This document shows positions 40,920-49,380 of a DNA stretch of 64,000 nucleotides, one piece after another. This DNA comes from Chryseobacterium sp. G0162 (GTDB lineage Bacteria; Bacteroidota; Bacteroidia; Flavobacteriales; Weeksellaceae): contig NZ_CP033922.1 of the NCBI RefSeq assembly GCF_003815715.1, positions 2,262,001 to 2,326,000 on the forward strand, written 5' to 3'. The position numbers and the translations under genes were made by a program. Every line of letters begins with the position of its first letter. Within the stretch, counting starts at the first letter, position 1. The notes below the pieces were generated by a model that did no database searches, was not told the origin of the DNA, and saw only the letters and a program-made list of their open reading frames with translations.

Positions 40920-43295
40920 ATGGAAGTAAACAATAAAAATGCAGGAAACAAGGGGAAAACATTTCCTCTGCCTCCCAAAAAAAAGAACACCTCTTGGAAG
41001 AAATGGGTCTCATTTATTTGGATTGGACTCATTGCGGTAGTTTTAGGGATTTCAGGACTTTTCTTTGCGGTTTCCCAAGGGTTCCTTGGAGAGATGCCGG
41101 ATGTAAAAGAACTTGAAAACCCGGATATCTTCGTCGCTTCTGAAATCATATCTTCAGATGGGGTCACACTAGGTAAATTTGAGAAAGAAAAAACTCAGCC
41201 TATTGTGTACAAGGATCTTCCACCTTACCTTATCTATGCCCTTCAGGCAAAAGAAGATGAACGTTTTAAGGAACATTCAGGAATCGACTTATACTCTATC
41301 GCCAGAGCCGTTGCTTATGGTGGAGGACGTGGTGGTGGTTCTACCATTACCCAACAGTTAGCAAAACTTCTTTTCACAGGAACTGCATCTCAGAATAAAT
41401 TTGAAAGAGCATTCCAGAAACTGAAAGAATGGGTAGTGGCTGTAAGTCTTGAAAAAAGATATACTAAAGAAGAGATTATCACTCTTTACTTCAATAAGTT
41501 TGATTTCTTATTCAATGCAAACGGTGTTGAAATGGCATCCAGAGTTTATTTCAACAAAAAGACCTCTGAGCTTACGCTTCCGGAAGCTGCAACTTTTGTG
41601 GCCATGCTTGAAAACCCAAGAAAAAACAATCCTTACAGATATCCTGAGAAAGCAAAAGAGAGAAGAAATGTTGTATTGGATCAGATGCAAAAAACGGGAT
41701 ATATTGACGCTGCTACTTATGAAAAAGCAATCAATACTCCTGTAGAAGTAGATTTCCATCCCATTAAGAGTATTACTGACGGATATTCTGCTTATTACAA
41801 ATTCTATCTGAGAAAAGAGATTGATAAATATCTTGAGTCTCACGAAAAGGAAACCGGTAAAAAGCTTAATCTATACAAAGACGGTTTAAAAATCTATGTT
41901 ACCCTTGATTCTAAAATGCAGAAGTATGCAGAGGAAGCGATTAAGGAACATTTAACTGATCTTCAGAAAAGATTTGATGCTGAGCAGAGAGGAAGAAAGA
42001 ACAGACCTTTCTATTATCTTACTGATAAACAAATCAACGATGTGATGCTTCAGGCTATGAAGAGAACCGGCCGGTACAAGTTGTTAAAAGCTGACGGCAT
42101 GCCAGATGACTCCATTATGATGGAATTCAAAAAACCAATCAAAACTTCAAGATTCACATGGAATGGAGAAGAAGAGGTTGAAATGTCACCTTGGGACTCT
42201 ATCAGATACCACAAACAAATTGCACAGGCTGGACTTATGTCTATGGTTCCGGGAACGGGAGAAATCAAAGCCTGGGTAGGAGGTATTGACTGGCAGCACT
42301 TCCAATATGACCATATTAAGCAAGGTAAGAGACAGGTAGGATCTACCTTCAAGCCTTTCGTATATGCAACTGCAATTATGAAACTGGGAATGACTCCTTG
42401 TTCAACTGTTTCTAACGGAACTTACGATCACAATGGATGGCACGTTCCGGGAAGAGGAGGAATGCTTACTTTAAAAGATGGTTTAGCACACTCTCAAAAC
42501 CCGATTGCAGCAAGACTTATTGAAATGACGGGTGTAGACGCTGTTATCCAGACTGCAAGAGACCTGGGGGTAACAGAAGATATTCCAAGAAATAATACCA
42601 TCGCATTAGGTTCATCAGACATTACCATCTATGAGATGTTAGGGGCCTACAGTACTTTCGCCAACTACGGAAATCACAATAAACCGGAAATGATCTGGAG
42701 AATTGAAGACGCCAACGGTAGGGTTATTAAAGAAGTAAATGTAGAACCTAAGGAAGTAATGAATCCAATGTACGCCTACACCATGATTGAATTGATGAAA
42801 GGTGTTGCACAATATGGTACCGCATCAGGAGAATTAGGAAGAAGAGGAATCTCAAAAGGTGTTGAAATTGCTGCTAAAACAGGTACTACACAAAATAACT
42901 CCGATGGTTGGTTCATGGGGATCACTCCAAAACTGGCAACCGGAGCCTGGGTAGGATGGGAAGACAGAGCCACCCACTTCTTCGGAACCGGTGAGGGACA
43001 GGGTGCGAGAATGGCGTTACCAATATGGGCCATCTTCATGAAAAAGGTATGGGCAGACAAAACATTAGGAGTGAGTCCTGATGACAAGTTTATCAAACCT
43101 TCAGACTGGAAAGACGGCTGTTCAAATCTTAAAGGATTAGGTGGCGGATATGGAGATGACGGAAGTCTTCAGACCATTGACGAAATCAAGAATCCAAGAC
43201 CGGTAGACCCAACGCCTAAGAAAACGACAGAAAAGAAAGAGGAAAACATCAACGAAAACCTTCACTCAAATGATGAGGTAGATTTTAATAAATAA
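40920..43295 (+). CDS. Penicillin-binding protein 1A (bifunctional class A PBP)
   Basis: This 791-aa enzyme polymerises and cross-links peptidoglycan. A Lys-rich cytoplasmic start and one membrane anchor (about 28-50) lead to the GT51 glycosyltransferase domain with catalytic Glu112 in KEDERFKEHSG and GGSTITQQLAK. The transpeptidase domain has SxxK at Ser475-Lys478 (GSTFKPF), SQN in AHSQNPI and Lys653 in KTGTTQNNSDGWF. A disordered Glu/Lys/Pro tail ends it. It follows gldH by 6 nt. Confidence 0.95.
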   Translation: MEVNNKNAGNKGKTFPLPPKKKNTSWKKWVSFIWIGLIAVVLGISGLFFAVSQGFLGEMPDVKELENPDIFVASEIISSDGVTLGKFEKEKTQPIVYKDLPPYLIYALQAKEDERFKEHSGIDLYSIARAVAYGGGRGGGSTITQQLAKLLFTGTASQNKFERAFQKLKEWVVAVSLEKRYTKEEIITLYFNKFDFLFNANGVEMASRVYFNKKTSELTLPEAATFVAMLENPRKNNPYRYPEKAKERRNVVLDQMQKTGYIDAATYEKAINTPVEVDFHPIKSITDGYSAYYKFYLRKEIDKYLESHEKETGKKLNLYKDGLKIYVTLDSKMQKYAEEAIKEHLTDLQKRFDAEQRGRKNRPFYYLTDKQINDVMLQAMKRTGRYKLLKADGMPDDSIMMEFKKPIKTSRFTWNGEEEVEMSPWDSIRYHKQIAQAGLMSMVPGTGEIKAWVGGIDWQHFQYDHIKQGKRQVGSTFKPFVYATAIMKLGMTPCSTVSNGTYDHNGWHVPGRGGMLTLKDGLAHSQNPIAARLIEMTGVDAVIQTARDLGVTEDIPRNNTIALGSSDITIYEMLGAYSTFANYGNHNKPEMIWRIEDANGRVIKEVNVEPKEVMNPMYAYTMIELMKGVAQYGTASGELGRRGISKGVEIAAKTGTTQNNSDGWFMGITPKLATGAWVGWEDRATHFFGTGEGQGARMALPIWAIFMKKVWADKTLGVSPDDKFIKPSDWKDGCSNLKGLGGGYGDDGSLQTIDEIKNPRPVDPTPKKTTEKKEENINENLHSNDEVDFNK

Positions 43296-43315
43296 TTTCT
43301 CTTTTAGAAATACAT

Positions 43316-43348
43316 AAGACCTTTCAATAATTTGGAAGGTCTTTTCTT
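43316..43348 (+). terminator. Terminator of the PSP1-gldH-PBP1A unit
   Basis: AAGACCTT (43316-43323) pairs with AAGGTCTT (43336-43343), followed by TTCTTTT. The stem also overlaps the TTTG -33 region of the next gene. Confidence 0.7.
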
Positions 43349-43366
43349 TTATAATTAATACCTTTG
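43332..43366 (+). promoter_or_regulatory. Promoter of selO (leaderless transcript)
   Basis: TTTG (43332-43335), 23 nt, then TACCTTTG (43359-43366): good -33/-7 geometry. The ATG is at 43371, only 4 nt after the -7 box, so transcription should begin at or next to the start codon. Confidence 0.65.
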
Positions 43367-43370
43367 AAGG

Positions 43371-44912
43371 ATGAATATCGAACGCATCAGCCAATCTTTT
43401 CTCAAGAAATTTCCTGGAGATTTTTCCAACAACCCTATGCAGAGAAATACTCCTAAGGTTTTATTCTCAACCATCCAACCTGCGGGCTTTGACAAACCAC
43501 AGTTAATAGCCTTTAATGAAACTTTATCTGAAGAAATAGGATTAGGTACGTTTGAAGAGAAAGACCTTGATTTTTTAGTGGGAAATCATTTACCTGATAA
43601 TGTTCAGACCTATGCCACAGCCTATGCGGGGCATCAGTTTGGAAACTGGGCTGGGCAGCTTGGAGATGGAAGAGCCATCCTTGCAGGAGAAATTACCAAC
43701 ACCTCAGGAAAAAGAACAGAAATTCAATGGAAAGGTGCTGGAGCAACCCCTTATTCCAGACACGCTGATGGAAGAGCTGTGCTCAGATCTTCCGTAAGAG
43801 AATATTTGATGAGTGAGGCGATGTATCATTTAGGCGTTCCTACAACCAGAGCTTTAAGCCTGGCTTTCACCGGCGAAGATGTCGTTCGTGATATCATGTA
43901 TAATGGAAATCCACAATTGGAAAAAGGTGCGGTAGTCATCAGAACCGCTGAAAGTTTCCTTCGGTTTGGTCACTTTGAACTGATGTCTGCCCAGCAGGAA
44001 TATAAAACCTTACAGGAGTTATTAGACTTCACTATTGAAAATTATTATCCTGAAATCACATCATCAGACACTCAAAAATATAAAGACTTCTTTGAAAGCA
44101 TTTGCACCCGTACCGCAAATCTTATGGTTGAATGGTTCAGGGTCGGCTTTGTACATGGAGTAATGAATACTGATAATATGTCAATTTTAGGGCTCACTAT
44201 CGATTATGGGCCTTATTCCATGATGGATGAATATGATTTAAATTTCACTCCCAATACTACAGATCTTCCGGGAAGAAGATATGCTTTTGGAAAACAGGGG
44301 CAGATCTCTCAATGGAACCTTTGGCAACTAGCCAATGCACTTCACCCGTTAATCAAGGATGAAAAATTTTTAGAAAATACATTAAACAGCTATGGTACTT
44401 ATTTCTGGGAAGCTCATGATAAAATGCTTTGCCAAAAATTCGGATTTGATGAACTGAAAAAAGATGACGAAGAATTTTTTACCAACTGGCAGGGATTAAT
44501 GCAGGAACTGGAGTTCGATTATACTTTATTTTTTAATCAATTGGAAAAGTTAGCCACTGGTATTGACTTAAAAGAACACTTCAGTAGTATATCCTACTCT
44601 TTTTTAACGGATGAAAAGCTTGGGAAACTTAAGAATTTTATTGAAAAATATGAATTCCGATTGAATTCAAACTCCATTTCAAGAGAAGAGTCTTTACAAA
44701 TGATGGCAAAATCAAATCCAAAATTCATCCTCAGAAATTATTTACTTTACGAATGTATTGAGGAGATCAACAATGGACGAACAGAAATGCTAAATAAGCT
44801 TACTGAAGCATTAGAAAATCCCTATAAAGAAATATTTCCGGAATTTTCCAATAAAAGGCCATCAGGATATGACGACACTGCCGGATGTTCTACACTTTCG
44901 TGTAGTTCTTAA
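43371..44912 (+). CDS. selO: Protein adenylyltransferase SelO (YdiU family)
   Basis: This 513-aa pseudokinase-fold enzyme transfers AMP from ATP to protein side chains, linked to redox stress. Typical stretches are YAGHQFGNWAGQLGDGRAIL, KGAGATPYSRHADGRAVLRS and GVMNTDNMSILGLTIDYGP, which holds the Asn and Asp metal ligands. The C terminus ends STLSCSS, where vertebrate SelO has selenocysteine; in E. coli the equivalent Cys forms a regulatory disulfide. Standalone gene with a leaderless promoter. Confidence 0.93.
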   Translation: MNIERISQSFLKKFPGDFSNNPMQRNTPKVLFSTIQPAGFDKPQLIAFNETLSEEIGLGTFEEKDLDFLVGNHLPDNVQTYATAYAGHQFGNWAGQLGDGRAILAGEITNTSGKRTEIQWKGAGATPYSRHADGRAVLRSSVREYLMSEAMYHLGVPTTRALSLAFTGEDVVRDIMYNGNPQLEKGAVVIRTAESFLRFGHFELMSAQQEYKTLQELLDFTIENYYPEITSSDTQKYKDFFESICTRTANLMVEWFRVGFVHGVMNTDNMSILGLTIDYGPYSMMDEYDLNFTPNTTDLPGRRYAFGKQGQISQWNLWQLANALHPLIKDEKFLENTLNSYGTYFWEAHDKMLCQKFGFDELKKDDEEFFTNWQGLMQELEFDYTLFFNQLEKLATGIDLKEHFSSISYSFLTDEKLGKLKNFIEKYEFRLNSNSISREESLQMMAKSNPKFILRNYLLYECIEEINNGRTEMLNKLTEALENPYKEIFPEFSNKRPSGYDDTAGCSTLSCSS

Positions 44913-44996
44913 CAAATATACCATAAAAAGGTATCAAATATTAAATTATTGACATCATATTAAATATTTTCACTAATTTTAGAGAAATCTTTTAAT

Positions 44997-45857
44997 ATGA
45001 AAAAAATTATACTTTCTTTAGCAGTAGTATCATGCTTTTACAGTAATGCACAGACGATACTTTCACAAAATTTTGATGGTACAACATTTCCTCCAACTGG
45101 TTGGACGAAATCAAATACCAATTCTCAAAGAGAGTGGAACTCTACCAGTGTTGTTTTTGCCGGTATCACTCCTATTTCTACTGAATTAAGAAATAGATTT
45201 ACCATTAACGGAAGCAATTCTGCAACCATTGACTGGGTGGACGGAGCAAATGACGCTAGCTTGATAAGCCCCTCTTTTAGTTTAGTTGGCGTAACGAATC
45301 CAGTACTCAGCTTCAAAGTAAAATTAGGCTGGTCATATATGATAAGCTTAAATGAGGGCAACCTTCTTGCACAAATTTCAACTAACGGAGGAACAACCTG
45401 GACAACAATATGGAATGAAGACAACGAACCAGGCTTCATTGATGATGGAGATGGAGACGTAGATACCGATCTATACAATACAGTGACTGTACAAAGAGAT
45501 TTAGCAGCTTATGTAGGGCAGGCAAATGTCAAAATAAGATTCCAATATGTAGCAGATAATGCTGATGCCGTTTCAATAGATGATGTACAAATTGTAGCGA
45601 ATGGATCTCTTGGTACATCCGAAGCTTTAAAATCAAAAACAAATACATCTATCTACCCTAACCCTACAAAAGGAGAAGTCAATATTAAAACTGACAAAAA
45701 AATAAAAGCAACTTCTGTGGTTGACATGTCAGGAAAAACCCTTAGTAGAGCAGAATCAGGAAATACAGATATTTCAAGTCTTCCAAAAGGAATCTATCTG
45801 ATGAAGGTAGAATTTACTGATGGAACTTCTACTACGGAAAAAATTATCAAACAATAA
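44997..45857 (+). CDS. T9SS-exported protein with choice-of-anchor J (MAM-like) domain
   Basis: This 286-aa protein has a signal peptide (MKKIILSLAVVSCFYSNAQ), a choice-of-anchor J/cleaved-adhesin-type domain (about 25-200: ILSQNFDGTTFPPTGWTKSN, ANDASLISPSFSLV, NVKIRFQYVADNADAVSIDD) and a type A T9SS sorting domain at the end (SIYPNPTKGEVNI to GIYLMKVEFTDG). It is therefore exported across the outer membrane by type IX secretion. There is no protease domain, so it is probably an adhesin-like or carbohydrate-binding surface protein. Confidence 0.88.
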   Translation: MKKIILSLAVVSCFYSNAQTILSQNFDGTTFPPTGWTKSNTNSQREWNSTSVVFAGITPISTELRNRFTINGSNSATIDWVDGANDASLISPSFSLVGVTNPVLSFKVKLGWSYMISLNEGNLLAQISTNGGTTWTTIWNEDNEPGFIDDGDGDVDTDLYNTVTVQRDLAAYVGQANVKIRFQYVADNADAVSIDDVQIVANGSLGTSEALKSKTNTSIYPNPTKGEVNIKTDKKIKATSVVDMSGKTLSRAESGNTDISSLPKGIYLMKVEFTDGTSTTEKIIKQ

Positions 45858-45880
45858 CCATAACGTTATACAATCTTCAT

Positions 45881-45907
45881 AAAACCACCAATTCTGGTGG
45901 TTTTTTA
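45881..45907 (+). terminator. Terminator of the T9SS cargo gene
   Basis: AAAACCACCA (45881-45890) pairs with TGGTGGTTTT (45895-45904) around ATTC, with a T-run. Confidence 0.85.
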
Positions 45908-45910
45908 TTT

Positions 45911-45918
45911 TACTTTTG
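45911..45918 (+). promoter_or_regulatory. -7 box of the membrane-protein gene at 45934
   Basis: TACTTTTG, perfect match. It contains the in-frame TTG at 45916, which therefore cannot be the start of a transcript made from here; the GTG at 45934 fits. Confidence 0.5.
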
Positions 45919-45933
45919 CAAAAAAAAAGACAC

Positions 45934-47211
45934 GTGTCATTTATCAAAACAAAATTTGTCAACTTTTTAAGGTTGGTTTTTCCATCTTCTTATACAGAAC
46001 TAAGTGTATTCCTGTTCTTCATCACCTGCTACGGAATTCTTGGTTCTTATATTGCGATACACTACAGAATCATTTTCGACAGCAGAATTCCTTGGGATGC
46101 CTATTTCAGTTTTGACAACAAATCTATCCTAATGACAGGAGGCAGTTTTGAAAGACATCCCCTATCCTATTATTTTTTCAATTGGATAAGAGAATTTTGC
46201 CTATTCATATCAGGTGGAAAAATGGACATGACCTTCAGACTTACCTTGGCATGGCTCAGTAATATCATCATTACCTTAAATGTTGTTCAAATTTTCAAAT
46301 ACCTCAAGAACATTATCAGGCTTCCGTTACCTTACAGTCTTTTGATTACGTTATTTTTTGGAATCTTTTCTACCAACATTATTCTTTCTTTCACCCCTGA
46401 AAACTTTACATACACTCTCTTTTTACTTTCATTGTACAACCATTATGCAGCGATAAAACTTAAAAAGGAAGAAAAAATACCCGCAGCAGCCCTTTCACTA
46501 GCAAGCATTACCATTGGTGGACTCACCATTACAAACATTGTAAAAGTTTTCATTCCGGTATTCTTTGAAAAAGACCTTTTTAAAAGCTGGAAAAGATTAG
46601 GAGGTGCTATTTTAAGAGGAACAATCGCCATTCTCATATATGTACTGCTTTATCTTTATAGGATAGATTTCAAATACCAGAATATTTTTTCAAAAACAAA
46701 TCAGCAATACGAGAAGTTTTCCAATGTAGAATCTATGCCGACTTGGGATATGATACTCTCCTTCTTTTTCGGAGGCAATATTTTGCTTCCCAGCTTCATC
46801 CTTTCGGATAAACACAATATGAAAGGTTTTAACTTTAAAGGCCTTTATATGGATCTTTACTCATCAGTATTTTCCTATATTTTTATCATTATATTATTGA
46901 TACTGATAAGTTGGAGTTATCTAAAGAATTTTAAAAACAAATGGGTACAGGTCATCATGATCTCTTTCTTCTTTGATATTTTCATTCATTGCATAATGAG
47001 ATTTGGTCTTCATACCTCATACATCTACGGCGGGCACTTTGTTTTTGTGTATCCACTGCTTATTGGCTGGCTATTTTACGCCTATAAATTCTCCGCAAAA
47101 ACCATTGCTTTTTTAACGCTGGTCACCAGTTTATTAATCACCTATTTATTCCTTAATAACCTATTCAGAATGTCAGAATTCTTTTGGTTTTTAGAAACCT
47201 ATTATCAATAA
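45934..47211 (+). CDS. Polytopic membrane protein (DUF6080-like), function unknown
   Basis: This protein of about 425 aa from a GTG start (45934) has ten or so hydrophobic segments. Between the first two is a loop (RIIFDSRIPWDAYFSFDNKS then GGSFERHPLSYYF) with conserved-looking Asp and His. That layout resembles GT-C type polyprenol-linked glycosyltransferases, where a first-loop acid is catalytic, and I recall this family as DUF6080. A sugar-transfer role is only a suggestion. A TTG at 45916 would extend it by six codons but overlaps the -7 box. A palindromic terminator follows directly after the stop. Confidence 0.7.
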   Translation: MSFIKTKFVNFLRLVFPSSYTELSVFLFFITCYGILGSYIAIHYRIIFDSRIPWDAYFSFDNKSILMTGGSFERHPLSYYFFNWIREFCLFISGGKMDMTFRLTLAWLSNIIITLNVVQIFKYLKNIIRLPLPYSLLITLFFGIFSTNIILSFTPENFTYTLFLLSLYNHYAAIKLKKEEKIPAAALSLASITIGGLTITNIVKVFIPVFFEKDLFKSWKRLGGAILRGTIAILIYVLLYLYRIDFKYQNIFSKTNQQYEKFSNVESMPTWDMILSFFFGGNILLPSFILSDKHNMKGFNFKGLYMDLYSSVFSYIFIIILLILISWSYLKNFKNKWVQVIMISFFFDIFIHCIMRFGLHTSYIYGGHFVFVYPLLIGWLFYAYKFSAKTIAFLTLVTSLLITYLFLNNLFRMSEFFWFLETYYQ

Positions 47212-47212
47212 A

Positions 47213-47238
47213 AAAAGCCGAGAATATTCTCGGCTTTT
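47213..47238. terminator. Bidirectional palindromic terminator
   Basis: AAAAGCCGAGAAT followed at once by its exact inverse complement ATTCTCGGCTTTT. It lies between convergent genes. Confidence 0.85.
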
Positions 47239-47258
47239 ATATTTTGAAATTTTGAACA

Positions 47259-47816
47259 TTATTTTGCTTCTGAACAGAAAATTCTGTACTGTACAGCAAC
47301 TGCTGATTTAAAATACTCTCTCACTCTTGAAAGATCACTTGCAGCACTTTGCTTACTGAAATAACTTCCGGCCAAGATTTTATAATTTGGTCTTAAAGAA
47401 GCATCTGTTTCCACTTTAAGATTAGGAAATCTTTTTCTGAAATAAGACTTCACCTCATTAGCTTCCTCATTGCTTTTAACCGTTGTGATCTGAATTTTAT
47501 ATCCTAAAATTCTAGGATTTTTTCTACAAATTTCTGCATTAGTCAATTCCCTATTCGGCACATAAATCTTATTAGGTTTTGTACTTGTTCCTGAAGAAAT
47601 ACCATAGTCGTTATTACTATAATCTTTAGTGGGATTATTGACAGCAACCTTTGAACATTTATCTTCAACTCCTTCCAAAGCAGCATTTATTTTGGAATCC
47701 ATAGTGATGACAAGCTCTGTTCCTGAAAGCGTATCTTTTTTAACAACCTGCTGGGCTTCAATACTATAAAAACCAAACAATGATAATATCGAAAATATTT
47801 TGATCAAATTTCTCAT
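47259..47816 (-). CDS. Secreted SPOR-domain protein
   Basis: This 185-aa protein has a signal peptide (to about IEAQ) and a C-terminal SPOR domain (about 105-180: LGYKIQITTVKSNEEANEVK, YFRKRFPNLKVE, YKILAGSYFSKQSAASDLSR). SPOR domains bind denuded glycan strands, often at division sites. The central ~70 residues are unconserved with several Cys. -7 box TAAATTTG on the minus strand at 47832-47839. Confidence 0.82.
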   Translation of the reverse strand: MRNLIKIFSILSLFGFYSIEAQQVVKKDTLSGTELVITMDSKINAALEGVEDKCSKVAVNNPTKDYSNNDYGISSGTSTKPNKIYVPNRELTNAEICRKNPRILGYKIQITTVKSNEEANEVKSYFRKRFPNLKVETDASLRPNYKILAGSYFSKQSAASDLSRVREYFKSAVAVQYRIFCSEAK

Positions 47817-47831
47817 TTAAACTTGTTTCCG

Positions 47832-47839
47832 CAAATTTA
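47832..47839 (-). promoter_or_regulatory. -7 box of the SPOR gene
   Basis: TAAATTTG on the minus strand, 15 nt upstream of the ATG at 47816. Confidence 0.5.
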
Positions 47840-47945
47840 TACAAATTAAAAAACTATACCAAACGAGTTATTTAGAATCAATACAAATTAAACGTAAATG
47901 ATATTTTCCCCTTTATATATGCCGTTAAATTTCTGTTAAAAATAT

Positions 47946-47953
47946 TATTTTTG
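47946..47953 (+). promoter_or_regulatory. -7 box of the alternative complex III operon
   Basis: TATTTTTG, perfect match, about 45 nt before the ATG at 47999. No other strong promoter or terminator is visible before 56396, so the six genes are probably one transcript. Confidence 0.55.
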
Positions 47954-47998
47954 CCGAATTGATATGTTTCAATAATTTACTAACATAAGATAATTTAA

Positions 47999-49357
47999 AT
48001 GATTAGTTGGAGAAAGCATTATAAAAAAACGTTGATCGCAATAGGCTTATTGCTATCAACCAGTGCTTCATTTTACGGGCAAGACGGCGATCCTAAAAAC
48101 GGAGAGAAACTTTTCAAAGCGAATTGTACTGCATGTCACGCGCTGGACAAGCAAGTAATAGGACCACCATTAAAGGGGGTTGTAGAACGTGTAAAGACAG
48201 AAGGTGGTGTAGACAGAGATTGGCTTCACAAGTGGATTAAAGACAACAAAGCTCTTAGAGCTTCTGGGGATAAATACGCCAATGAAATTTTTGAAAAGTA
48301 TAATAAAACTGAAATGTTACAGTTTCCTAACCTTACGGAGAAGGATATTGATGACATTTTAGCTTTCACTACTAATCCTCCGGCTCCGGAAGAGAAAAAA
48401 ACGGAAGCCACTCCTGCACCTGGCGCTGATGCGGCAGCTCCTGCAGACAAAAGCACAACAAACATTGTCATCATTTCACTTTTAGCCATTGCTGGTCTAT
48501 TAGTTTGGATCTTGGTTAAGCTAAGACAATTAGTAAAACTAGGCCAATCTGAGGAATTAACAGGGCTTAACGAAACGAGAGTTCGTTCGTTTAAGGAAAT
48601 GTATGAGAAGTTCCACTATGTAGGAAAAGGTATAATAGCTATTCTTGCTATTCTTGCTGCTTACGGAGTTTGGAACTGGTTAATGTGGATCGGGGTTTAC
48701 AAAGGGTATAAGCCTGAGCAGCCTATCTACTTCTCTCACAAAATCCACGCTGGAGAACAGAAAATTGACTGTCAATTATGTCACTCTAGTGCTAAATACG
48801 GAAAAGTATCTGAAATTCCTTCTATGAACGTTTGTATGAACTGTCACAGAACAATTTCTGAATACAACGCAGATCACTACATGGAGCCAGGAAAAGACAA
48901 GGCATTCTATGACGGAGAAATCCAGAAGATCTACGCTGCAACAGGTTGGGATCCTGCTAAACAACAGTACACAGGAAAAACACAGCCGGTTGAATGGACA
49001 AGAATCCACAACATGCCAGATTTCGTTTACTTCAACCACTCTCAGCACGTAGTAGCGGGTGAACAAGCGATCATCAATTCTTTCAACAAAAAGAATCCTA
49101 ACAACAAAATTGATGTTGTATGTAAGGCTTGTCACGGTAAAATTGATACGATGAATGTTGTTCAAATGGCTAACGACTTTACTATGGGATGGTGTATTGA
49201 ATGTCACAGAACGACTGAGGTTGATATGAACAACGGTTATAATAAAGAGTACTTCAAAAATCTACACGACAAGTTGAAAAAACAATATCCACAAGATGGA
49301 GGTAAGATCACTGTAGATGCAATTGGAGGTCTTGAGTGTGGTAAATGTCATTATTAA
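47999..49357 (+). CDS. actA: Alternative complex III subunit ActA: cytochrome c fused to pentahaem domain
   Basis: This 452-aa protein carries six CxxCH haem sites. One (NCTACH) lies in an N-terminal monohaem cytochrome domain after a signal peptide. A membrane segment (about 158-176), a cytoplasmic stretch and a second membrane segment (about 204-226) separate it from five further sites (CQLCH, CMNCH, CKACH, CIECH, CGKCH, the last two residues from the end). Canonical ActA is the pentahaem part alone, so this is the monohaem-pentahaem fusion form. It passes electrons within the quinol:electron-acceptor oxidoreductase complex. First gene of actABCDEF. Confidence 0.92.
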   Translation: MISWRKHYKKTLIAIGLLLSTSASFYGQDGDPKNGEKLFKANCTACHALDKQVIGPPLKGVVERVKTEGGVDRDWLHKWIKDNKALRASGDKYANEIFEKYNKTEMLQFPNLTEKDIDDILAFTTNPPAPEEKKTEATPAPGADAAAPADKSTTNIVIISLLAIAGLLVWILVKLRQLVKLGQSEELTGLNETRVRSFKEMYEKFHYVGKGIIAILAILAAYGVWNWLMWIGVYKGYKPEQPIYFSHKIHAGEQKIDCQLCHSSAKYGKVSEIPSMNVCMNCHRTISEYNADHYMEPGKDKAFYDGEIQKIYAATGWDPAKQQYTGKTQPVEWTRIHNMPDFVYFNHSQHVVAGEQAIINSFNKKNPNNKIDVVCKACHGKIDTMNVVQMANDFTMGWCIECHRTTEVDMNNGYNKEYFKNLHDKLKKQYPQDGGKITVDAIGGLECGKCHY

Positions 49358-49380
49358 TAACTAAAAAATTAGAAGTATAA

